Source of the DNA: Verrucomicrobiales bacterium
GTDB lineage: Bacteria > Verrucomicrobiota > Verrucomicrobiia > Limisphaerales > UBA1100
Direction of reading: 5' to 3'
Assembly (NCBI GenBank): GCA_002718935.1
Contig: PBFV01000033.1
Span: 9,563-15,159 of the forward strand
Length of the DNA stretch: 5,597 bases
Numbering within the stretch: the stretch's first letter is position 1; the number at the start of each line of letters is the position of its first letter. Below are positions 1-5,597 of this stretch, in pieces. The position numbers and the translations under genes were made by a program. Under the pieces are notes generated by a model. It saw only the letters and a list, made by a program, of their open reading frames with translations, ran no database searches and was not told the origin of the DNA.

Positions 1-8
1 TGGGGGCG

Positions 9-404
9 TTAAGCGGCCGGCGGCGCGGTGCATAGCTCAATGCTGTGACCGTCTGGATCCGTGACGTATATCTGAAATGCGCCATCCGGGCGCGTGCGGC
101 GTTCGTAATAATCCTCGCCGATCGCCTGTAGGTGGGCTTCCCACGCGTCCATATCGTTGATCAGCAACGCAAAATGATTGCCCCGCGGATTGGAATGCAC
201 CGGAGTATCCCGTTCGCCAATGAGGTGCAGCTCCTGTGCCGTGCCGAGCTGAAACCACGCGCCGGGAAAGTTAAAAGCCGGCCGTGGAATGGGCTTTAGT
301 TCCAGCACGCGTTCATAAAAATCGCAGCTCTTGGCCACATCCTCCACATGCAACGCCACGTGGTTCAGCTCTCGATGTTCCATGCGCGGAGCGTATGACT
401 TCAT
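9..404 (-). CDS. VOC family protein (glyoxalase/dioxygenase fold), 131 aa
   Basis: This is a complete small cytoplasmic protein of the vicinal oxygen chelate (VOC) superfamily, with no signal peptide or membrane segment. It has the two-module pattern: an N-terminal beta-alpha-beta unit opening with NHVALHVEDV (residues 14-23) and a C-terminal unit ending DPDGHSIELC (116-125). The likely metal ligands are present: His15, His60 (in ELHLIGE), His77 (in GNHFALL) and Glu123. They occupy the positions of the ligands of glyoxalase I-type enzymes, so a metal-dependent enzyme is likely. The segment RPAFNFPGAWFQLG (41-54) resembles a glyoxalase-like subfamily also found in plants (recalled, not searched). 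The substrate cannot be told from sequence. The start is uncertain: Met1 (404) and Met8 (383) both lack a clear Shine-Dalgarno, and Met8 lies closer to the first beta strand. The gene diverges from the MarC remnant, and no co-transcribed partner is visible within the window. Confidence 0.9.
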   Translation of the reverse strand: MKSYAPRMEHRELNHVALHVEDVAKSCDFYERVLELKPIPRPAFNFPGAWFQLGTAQELHLIGERDTPVHSNPRGNHFALLINDMDAWEAHLQAIGEDYYERRTRPDGAFQIYVTDPDGHSIELCTAPPAA

Positions 405-454
405 TCGACCGTCGCCAACGCTTGTCTTGTTGCGGTTCCGTGCCAGATTGCCGG
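405..454. other. Divergent intergenic gap between VOC gene and MarC remnant
   Basis: These 50 bases separate two genes that point away from each other, so any promoters for both must lie here or overlap the coding ends. I see no convincing -35/-10 pair, operator-like inverted repeat or Shine-Dalgarno in either direction. The 5' end of the gap depends on which VOC start is used (404 or 383). Confidence 0.4.
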
Positions 455-665
455 ATGGATATTTGGTCGGCCACCTTGATGCTGCTCATCAATTATGGAT
501 CCGTTGGGAAACATTCCCACGTTTCACTCCATTTTGAATCCCGTGCCGGAAGAACGGCGGCGGGCGATCATTTTGCGTGAACTGCTCATAGCGCTGGGCA
601 TTTTGTTTGGCTTTTTATTCGCCGGCCAGTACCTGCTCAGTCTGTTGGGCCTCAGTCAACCGGCC
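455..665 (+). pseudogene. MarC/YhgN-family membrane protein, 5' remnant with frameshift and 3' truncation
   Basis: The first 70 or so residues of a MarC-family (UPF0056) inner-membrane protein are recognisable but split over two frames. From ATG 455 one frame reads MDIWSATLMLLI. From ATG 495 the next frame reads MDPLGNIPTFHSIL, then EERRRAIILRELLIALGILF and FAGQYLLSLLGLSQPA. This matches the family N-terminus, in which a short hydrophobic run leads directly into MDPLGN(I/L)P. Removing one A at 491-492 joins them as MLLIIMDPLGNIP and restores the same spacing as E. coli YhgN, nine residues from the Ser to the Met of MDPLGN. A normal member is about 200 residues with several transmembrane helices; here the similarity stops at about 665, leaving perhaps the first two hydrophobic segments. 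The family has no firmly established function. Family recognition is from memory of YhgN-like sequences. The remnant cannot be a working MarC protein. Confidence 0.75.
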
Positions 666-956
666 AAGGTGCGGGTGTTCGTGCTGGGCGATGCGCCGAA
701 TTCCACGCGGTTGAAGATCATGTCGTTTCCCCAGCGGCCTGGGTTGGCACCGGACCAAAAATACATCCACTCCACGCTCGGCCTGAGCTATCTTACCCTG
801 CGCGTGGCAGACATGGACGCGGCGGTGGGGCGGTTGAAAAAGGCCAAGGTAAAACTGCTTGGCCAAACGCCCGCCTCACTCGGTGGCCAACTGCGCATCA
901 CCGTGTTTCATGATCCGGACGGCAACTTTGTGGAACTGATCGGGCCGGTCAAATGA
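495..956 (+). CDS. Chimeric reading frame: MarC N-terminal membrane segment fused to C-terminal half of a VOC protein, 153 aa
   Basis: One open frame joins two unrelated families. Residues 1-57 are MarC-like, with a hydrophobic membrane stretch at about 29-53. Residues from about 58 on (VRVFVLGD, TRLKIMSFP, LGLSYLTLRVADMDAAVGRL, HDPDGNFVELIGP) are the latter part of a VOC domain. The VOC part keeps the final beta-strand Glu (147, in NFVELIG) but lacks the N-terminal beta-alpha-beta half that carries the first metal His. The usual His of the second module (LRHxxLRV-type) is Tyr99 here. An active VOC enzyme is therefore unlikely. The natural start of the MarC part is at 455, cut off by a frameshift; ATG 495 is simply the first Met after it, without a Shine-Dalgarno. 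The stop codon overlaps the next start (ATGA, 953-956), showing that the VOC gene was originally coupled to the cupin. The frame could be expressed as a membrane-tethered half-domain, but remnant or artefact is more likely. Confidence 0.65.
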   Translation: MDPLGNIPTFHSILNPVPEERRRAIILRELLIALGILFGFLFAGQYLLSLLGLSQPAKVRVFVLGDAPNSTRLKIMSFPQRPGLAPDQKYIHSTLGLSYLTLRVADMDAAVGRLKKAKVKLLGQTPASLGGQLRITVFHDPDGNFVELIGPVK

Positions 957-1431
957 AGAAGGTCAACATCAGCGAAGTGGAGCAGACCCAATTCGAATCG
1001 CCCGAGGGCGTATATGCGATGCGGGACATTAACCTCTCGCACGCGCTCGGGCGCGAGGGGGATTCCACCGATCTCGAAAAGCGGCATCCTTTTGACGTGG
1101 AGATCTACACCATTCCCACCGGCAAAAAGATGTGCCCGTACCATTCGACAGTGCGCAGTGGGAGTTTTACCACTTGATCCGCGGTAGCGGCACGGTGCGC
1201 GATGAGGCTGGCAATACGCCGGTGAAAGAAGGCGACGCGTTCATTTTCAAACCCGGCGAGGCGCACCAGATTATCAATCACAGTGACGGGGATCTCGTCT
1301 TTTACATCGTTGCTGAAAACCCCATCGGGGAGCACTGCCATTATCCTGACAGCAACAAATGGCTCGTTGCTCTCCCGGACAAGCGGCTCATTGGTTCGGA
1401 ATCCAAGGATTACTTTGAGGGTGAGGAATAA
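953..1431 (+). pseudogene. Cupin-domain protein, interrupted by a one-base deletion
   Basis: Two overlapping frames together give a complete small single-domain cupin of 159 residues once one base is restored. Frame one runs from ATG 953 (MKKVNISEVEQ ... STDLEKRHPFDVEIYTIPTG ... CPYHS). It then goes off frame, while the adjoining frame continues with AQWEFYHLIRGSG, GDAFIFKPGEAHQIIN, NPIGEHCHYPDSNKWL and ends DYFEGEE at 1431. Inserting a C between 1147 and 1148 turns tcg-aca-gtg into tcg-cac-agt and gives PYHSHSAQWEFYH. That is the canonical cupin motif 1, HxHx4E, with His64, His66 and Glu71. Motif 2 is PGEAHxxxN. The lost base is in the codon for a metal-ligand histidine. As written, translation from 953 stops after 74 residues without a metal site. 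A GTG at 1132 opens the second frame but has no visible ribosome site and lacks both His residues. The gene overlaps the VOC frame by ATGA. The substrate is unknown; relatives are mostly annotated only as cupins. Confidence 0.85.
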
Positions 1432-1474
1432 CCGCTGGCGGTGACTTGACCTTGACCCGTGCCGTTTTTAGTTT

Positions 1475-1479
1475 GGAGG
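1475..1479 (+). promoter_or_regulatory. GGAGG immediately before the sulfatase start (unusually tight spacing)
   Basis: A perfect GGAGG lies only one base before ATG 1481, much closer than the usual five to nine. An in-frame TAG at 1469 leaves no earlier start, and the signal peptide requires Met1 here. So either this core works poorly or the gene relies on another initiation mode, as many PVC bacteria appear to. It may also be coincidence. Confidence 0.3.
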
Positions 1480-1480
1480 C

Positions 1481-2920
1481 ATGCGCGCACTCTTGGCATT
1501 CGTTTTTCTGGGTTTGTTGGCTCAACCCCTTTGGGCGGCGAAAAAGTACAACGTGCTGTTCATCATTTCCGATGACCTCACATCCACGGCGTTGTCGTGC
1601 TACGGCAACACGGTTTGTAAGACGCCGAACATCGACGCCATCGCCGCGGTGGGCACGCGCTTTACGCGGGCGTACTGTCAGGGCACCTACTGCGGACCTT
1701 CCCGGGCGTCGTTCATGAGCGGGTATTATCCGCATGCGACCGGCGTGCTGGGTTACCGGAGCCCGCGGCCGCAGATCGGCGATCGCGCCACGTGGAGCCA
1801 GCATTTCATGAACCACGGCTATCACGCCGCGCGCGTGAGCAAGATTTACCACATGGGCGTGCCCGGTGGCATCGAGCAGGGCGTGCATGGCGCGGATGAC
1901 GCCGCCTCATGGCACGAGCGCTACAACAGCAAAGGCCCAGAATGGCGCGCGCCGGGCAAGGGTGAAACGCTGCAGCGCAATGCCAACGGCAAACGGCCGG
2001 TGGTGGGCGGCAACACGTTTGTGGTGGTGGAGGCGGACGGAGATGACCTCGTGCATTCGGATGGCAAGACGGCGGTGAAGGCGGCGGAATTGATCGGCAA
2101 GTTTGCAAAGCAGAACAAACCGTTTTTTCTCGGAGTCGGTTTCGTGCGGCCGCACGTGCCGTTTGTGGCACCCAAAAAATATTATGAGCCATTTCTGCCC
2201 TATTCGAAAATGAAACTGCCGCCCAAGATCGAGGGCGACTGGGATGACATCCCCAAGCCGGGCATCAATTACTGCACCAGCGTGAACATGCAGATGGACA
2301 TTCGGAAACAAAAGAAAGCGGTCGGCGGCTATTACGCTTCGGTCGCGTTTCTCGATGCGCAGGTGGGCAAGGTGATGGCGGCTTTGAAGCAATCCGGTCA
2401 GGCGGACAACACGATTGTCATCTTCACCAGCGATCACGGCTTTCATCTCGGCGAACACGATTTTTGGGCAAAGGTGAGTTTGCTCGATGAATCCTCGCAG
2501 GTGCCGCTGATCATCAGTGTGCCAGACCAAAAACCCGCCGTGTGTCATTCGTTCGTCGAGTTGCTCGACCTGTATCCATCGCTCGCCGCGATGTGCGGAC
2601 TGCCCGCCCAAGCGCGTCTGCAGGGCAAAGACATCTCGCCGATGCTGCAGGATCCCACCCACACCGTGCGCTCCGCCGCTTTTTCCGTGGCCCCCATGCG
2701 CAAGGGCTTTCTCCTACGCGAGGACGACTGGGCCTTCATCCAATACGGCGAGCAGGGTCAGAACGGCACCGAGCTCTACCACATCAAAACCGATCCCGGC
2801 CAATACACCAACCTCGCCACCAATCCTGCCCACGCCAAGACCGTCGCGCGTTTCCGCAAGCAAATGGCGGCTAAGCTCGCGGCGATTCGCGATAACGATT
2901 TGCAGCGACGCAAGCGGTGA
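1481..2920 (+). CDS. Exported Cys-type sulfatase, iduronate-2-sulfatase-like, 479 aa
   Basis: A complete alkaline-phosphatase-superfamily sulfatase that hydrolyses sulfate esters, probably on a sulfated carbohydrate. Residues 1-20 are a signal peptide (LLAFVFLGLLAQPLWAA, cleavage near Ala19/Ala20), so it acts in the periplasm or outside. Active-site features are all present. They are the Asp31-Asp32 metal pair, and Cys71 in CGPSR, the CxPSR signature oxidised to formylglycine by a separate enzyme. Also present are Lys121 and His124 (SKIYH), His225 (RPHVPF), Asp318-His319 (TSDHGFHLGEH) and Lys331 (FWAKVSLLDES). The order and spacing match human iduronate-2-sulfatase (KxxH, RPHxPF, DHG, AK), so it belongs to that subgroup; the real substrate may differ. 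The C-terminal part, including ELYHIKTDPGQYTNLA (431-446), is the usual sulfatase tail, and length is normal. It follows the broken cupin by 49 bp and precedes the large haem protein by 42 bp on the same strand, suggesting co-transcription with the latter. Confidence 0.95.
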   Translation: MRALLAFVFLGLLAQPLWAAKKYNVLFIISDDLTSTALSCYGNTVCKTPNIDAIAAVGTRFTRAYCQGTYCGPSRASFMSGYYPHATGVLGYRSPRPQIGDRATWSQHFMNHGYHAARVSKIYHMGVPGGIEQGVHGADDAASWHERYNSKGPEWRAPGKGETLQRNANGKRPVVGGNTFVVVEADGDDLVHSDGKTAVKAAELIGKFAKQNKPFFLGVGFVRPHVPFVAPKKYYEPFLPYSKMKLPPKIEGDWDDIPKPGINYCTSVNMQMDIRKQKKAVGGYYASVAFLDAQVGKVMAALKQSGQADNTIVIFTSDHGFHLGEHDFWAKVSLLDESSQVPLIISVPDQKPAVCHSFVELLDLYPSLAAMCGLPAQARLQGKDISPMLQDPTHTVRSAAFSVAPMRKGFLLREDDWAFIQYGEQGQNGTELYHIKTDPGQYTNLATNPAHAKTVARFRKQMAAKLAAIRDNDLQRRKR

Positions 2921-2962
2921 ATTGCGGCTTGTCCGTAGTCCTAAATCAGCGACAATCGCGGT

Positions 2963-5597
2963 GTGAACAAATTCCTGTTCATCATCTTGGCCGCTGCACT
3001 GCCTATCCAGGCGGCAGACTATCTGCGCGACATCAAGCCCGTGCTCAAGGCGCGGTGTTATGCGTGCCACGGGACGTTGAAGCAGAAGGCGGGGTTGCGG
3101 GTGGATTCGGCGGCGAACATTCGTAAGGGAGCGAAGGGTGAGGATGTGTTGTCGATTGGCAAACCGGGCGGGAGCGAATTGCTGGCGCGATTGACTGCGG
3201 CGGATGCCGACGAACGCATGCCGCCGGAGGGGGCTCCGCTGAAGCCGGCAGAGATTGCGGCCATTCGCGAATGGATTGCCGCGGGTGCGCCGCTGCCGGC
3301 GAATGAATCCGCCGAGGCGGATCCGCGAGAGCATTGGGCCTTTCAAGTGCCGCAACTCGTCAAGCTGCCGGGCAATGCGGGTAATCCGGTCGACGTGCTT
3401 CTAGAGCAACAACGTGCGGCACGTGGGCTGAAAGCGCAGCCGATTGCCGAACGCACCATTCGCTTGCGCCGCCTGTATCTCGACCTCATCGGCCTGCCGC
3501 CCACGCGCACGCAGTTGACCGACACTCGCCCGTGGGAGGTGATTGTCGATGAACTCCTCAAGAGCCCGCACCACGGCGAGCGTTGGGCGCGGCACTGGAT
3601 GGATATCTGGCGCTACACCGACTGGTACGGGCTCGGCGCGCAACTGCGCAATAGTCAGAAACACATTTGGCATTGGCGCGATTGGATCGTCGAGTCGCTT
3701 AACGCCGACAAGGGCTACGATCGCATGATCCACGAAATGCTCGCCGCCGACGAGCTGGCGCCCACCGACCTCAAGGCGCTGCGAGCCACCGGTTTTCTCG
3801 CGCGCAATTATTATCTCTTCAACCGTACCACCTGGCTCGATGCCACCATTGAGCACACCGGCAAAGCGTTCGTCGGCCTCACGCTCAACTGCGCCAAGTG
3901 TCACGATCACAAATACGATCCCATCACCCACGAGGATTACTATCGCTTCCGCGCCATCTTCGAGCCGCATCAGGTCCGACTGGATCCACTGCCGGGCCTG
4001 ACCGATTTCGAAAAGGGCGGCCTGCCGCGCGTGTTCGACAATCATCTCGACATCACCACAAGACTTCACCTGCGTGGCGATCCGAAAACCCCTGACACCA
4101 ACCGCGTGATGCGCGCCGGCGTGCCGGCCGTGCTATCTGAATTTGCGCCGGAGATCCAGTCCGTGAAATTGCCCGCGTATGCCTTTGCCCCGGCAGCCCG
4201 CGAATACGTGCAGCGCGACCGCCTCGCGAACGCAAAGGACGCGGTGGTAACGGCGAAACAGGAGTTGACCAAGGCGAAGCAGCTTGCTGTCAATGCCCCC
4301 CCGGAAAAGCCCAAGCCGAAACCAAAGCCGCCAGCACCCACGCCCAAATTTTCCGTGCACGATGATTTCAGCAATCGCAATGATAAGCTTTGGGAAGTGG
4401 TCGGCAACGGATGGAAATTCGAAAAGGGCGCGGCGCTGCAGACGACGGCCACGCGCGAGACTGAGCGGCTGGCGCTGCGTCAAAAATTGCCACGCGATTT
4501 CGAGCTGACCTGCCGCTACACGCACACTGGCGGCAGCCTCTATCGGTCGGTGACCTTCCGCTTCGATGTCTCCGCTGACCGCAAGTATGCGAACTACGTG
4601 TACACCAGCGCCCACGCGCCCGGCCCGAAGCTGCACGTGGCCTACACGCGTGGCGGTGCGAGCACGTATCCGCCCGACGGCCTCGTGGCGCAGCCCATCG
4701 TGATCGGCAAGCCGTACACGCTGCGCCTCGCTGTGCGCGACCGGCTGGTCAATGTGTGGCTCAATGACAAATTTCAAATCGCATACACGTTGCCCGACCG
4801 CAAACCCGACGGGCGGCTTGAGTTGTCCGGATTCGACGCGACGGTCGCCTTTGAGGATCTCCAAATCAAATCACTGCCAGCTGACCTAAAGCTTACTGAA
4901 TCCAAAAACGCCACGCCGGAAGTAAAGCCTGCCAGTTCTGTGGAGATCAGCGAAGCCAAGCTCGCCGCTGCGGAGGCCAAGCTGGCGGCGTTGGAAACCA
5001 TGTTTGCCGCCGAACAAGCGCGGGGTAATGACGTCGCGTTCAAGGCTGCCGAGCAACGGGCTGCGCGGGCTGAGGCGGTTTCCCTGAAAGCGGAAGGCGA
5101 GTACGAGTTGAAGGCGTTTGCCAAGGATGGCAAAAAGGTGAAAGCCGCGCGCGCGAAGATTGCCAACGGCGCCAAGAAACTTGCGGCGGTGGAGCAGGGC
5201 AAGGGCAGCTTCACGGCGTTGCGCGCGGCCAAGAAGGCGCTGGAAACGCCCGCGCACAAGGAGAGCCAGTATCCCACCGTGTACCCCGCCACCAGCACCG
5301 GTCGGCGTACGGCGTTGGCGCAGTGGATTACGTCATCGAAGAATCCGCTCACGGCTCGCGTGGCGGTGAACCACGTGTGGCTGCGGCATTTCGGTGAGCC
5401 GCTGGTGGAGACAGTCGACGACTTCGGCCTGCGCGCCAAGCCGCCGGTGCAGCAGTTTTTGCTGGACCACCTCGCGGCGGATTTTATGGCCAACGACTGG
5501 AGCTTTCGTCGGCTGCATCGCCTCATCGTCACTTCTCGCGCCTATCAACTGCGCACCACCACCGCCGATGCGGATGCCAAGACGCTCGCCGCCGATG
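2963..5597 (+). CDS. Exported PSCyt1-DUF1549-DUF1553 (PSD1) protein with inserted ConA-like domain, 3' end outside window
   Basis: An open frame of 878 codons that runs off the window. The start is GTG 2963: an in-frame TAA lies at 2942, and the GTG is followed at once by a signal peptide (NKFLFIILAAALPIQAA, cleavage near 17-18). Domains in order: PSCyt1-like haem domain (about 26-110) with Cys32-Cys35-His36 and MPP at Met86; DUF1549 (about 143-340) with GERWARHWMDIWRYTDW and a second haem-type motif Cys310-x-x-Cys313-His314 in CAKCHDHKYDPI; an Ala/Lys-rich helical stretch (about 413-445); a Pro/Lys linker (447-461); a concanavalin-A-like beta domain resembling DUF1080/3-keto-disaccharide hydrolase (about 463-637); a second charged helical stretch (about 660-760); and the start of DUF1553 (from about 780; NHVWLRHFGEPLVETVDDFG, WSFRRLHRLIVTSRAYQL). 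Relatives are common in Planctomycetes and Verrucomicrobia; their chemistry is not settled, but extracytoplasmic redox work on carbohydrates is suspected. The sulfatase just upstream supports a polysaccharide role. About 100 or more C-terminal residues are probably missing. Confidence 0.92.
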   Translation, partial: MNKFLFIILAAALPIQAADYLRDIKPVLKARCYACHGTLKQKAGLRVDSAANIRKGAKGEDVLSIGKPGGSELLARLTAADADERMPPEGAPLKPAEIAAIREWIAAGAPLPANESAEADPREHWAFQVPQLVKLPGNAGNPVDVLLEQQRAARGLKAQPIAERTIRLRRLYLDLIGLPPTRTQLTDTRPWEVIVDELLKSPHHGERWARHWMDIWRYTDWYGLGAQLRNSQKHIWHWRDWIVESLNADKGYDRMIHEMLAADELAPTDLKALRATGFLARNYYLFNRTTWLDATIEHTGKAFVGLTLNCAKCHDHKYDPITHEDYYRFRAIFEPHQVRLDPLPGLTDFEKGGLPRVFDNHLDITTRLHLRGDPKTPDTNRVMRAGVPAVLSEFAPEIQSVKLPAYAFAPAAREYVQRDRLANAKDAVVTAKQELTKAKQLAVNAPPEKPKPKPKPPAPTPKFSVHDDFSNRNDKLWEVVGNGWKFEKGAALQTTATRETERLALRQKLPRDFELTCRYTHTGGSLYRSVTFRFDVSADRKYANYVYTSAHAPGPKLHVAYTRGGASTYPPDGLVAQPIVIGKPYTLRLAVRDRLVNVWLNDKFQIAYTLPDRKPDGRLELSGFDATVAFEDLQIKSLPADLKLTESKNATPEVKPASSVEISEAKLAAAEAKLAALETMFAAEQARGNDVAFKAAEQRAARAEAVSLKAEGEYELKAFAKDGKKVKAARAKIANGAKKLAAVEQGKGSFTALRAAKKALETPAHKESQYPTVYPATSTGRRTALAQWITSSKNPLTARVAVNHVWLRHFGEPLVETVDDFGLRAKPPVQQFLLDHLAADFMANDWSFRRLHRLIVTSRAYQLRTTTADADAKTLAAD

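Noticed and set aside
331..580. Plus-strand open frames at 284-580 and 331-537 as genes
   Set aside because: Their first parts are antisense to the intact VOC gene and show no family resemblance. Only the tail of the 284-580 frame from 455 is meaningful, as the start of the MarC remnant.
1121..1150. Programmed -1 frameshift in the cupin at the A5-G run (gca-aaa-aga region, 1124-1129)
   Set aside because: A slip there would read on without the PYHS segment and lose both motif-1 histidines. The conserved motif is restored only by adding one base at 1147/1148, which is the signature of a deletion. No stem-loop stimulator is apparent.
1432..1480. Rho-independent terminator after the cupin, suggested by the CCGC-TG-GCGG inverted repeat and the later T run
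   Set aside because: The repeat has a two-base loop, overlaps the cupin stop region, and the T run at 1465-1469 lies over 20 bases away, so it does not form a terminator hairpin.
1388..2662. Long minus-strand open frames opposite the sulfatase (for example 1907-2662 and 1388-1888)
   Set aside because: They are Arg/His-rich, show no recognisable domain, and lie opposite a complete sulfatase with all catalytic residues. They are expected shadows of GC-rich coding sequence.
2921..2962. Promoter or terminator between the sulfatase and the haem protein
   Set aside because: No hairpin with a T tract is visible and the TTGTCC and TAAATC hexamers are not properly spaced. Co-transcription is simpler.
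2714..5548. Minus-strand frames opposite the large haem protein (2714-3355, 3401-4069, 4133-4864, 4774-5532)
   Set aside because: Each is covered by the continuous plus-strand frame with two CxxCH motifs and several recognised domains. The antisense translations have no signal peptide, motif or family resemblance.

Overview
The window looks like chromosomal DNA from a member of the Planctomycetes-Verrucomicrobia-Chlamydiae group, most probably a verrucomicrobial or planctomycetal bacterium. The strongest reason is the right half. It holds an exported sulfatase followed by a very long exported protein with two CxxCH haem motifs and the PSCyt1 / DUF1549 / DUF1553 (PSD1) layout, which is a hallmark of those phyla. 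The sequence is fairly GC-rich, Shine-Dalgarno sites are weak or badly spaced, and one gene starts with GTG, all of which fit that assignment.

Layout: (1) 9-404, minus strand: an intact small VOC (glyoxalase-fold) protein. (2) 405-454: a short divergent gap. (3) 455-1431, plus strand: a stretch of damaged genes. A MarC-family membrane-protein gene begins at 455, is thrown out of frame by one extra base near 491-492, and stops being MarC at about 665, where the reading frame runs straight into the C-terminal half of a second VOC protein (to 956). An ATGA overlap leads into a cupin gene (953-1431) that has lost one base near 1147/1148, exactly at a metal-binding histidine codon. (4) 1481-2920: an intact exported sulfatase of the iduronate-2-sulfatase-like type with a complete active site. 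(5) 2963 to the window edge: the large exported cytochrome-like protein, open at the 3' end, with a concanavalin-A-like domain inserted between two helical segments.

The sulfatase and the large haem protein lie 42 bp apart on the same strand and probably form one transcription unit. Both carry signal peptides, so they act outside the cytoplasm, plausibly on sulfated polysaccharides. No convincing rRNA, tRNA, CRISPR array, insertion sequence or rho-independent terminator was seen. The most notable observation is the MarC-VOC junction together with two single-base lesions inside about 660 bp, next to roughly 4 kb of undamaged reading frame. This is either a decaying or rearranged locus or a local assembly fault. 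I do not see evidence of a new defence or mobile system.
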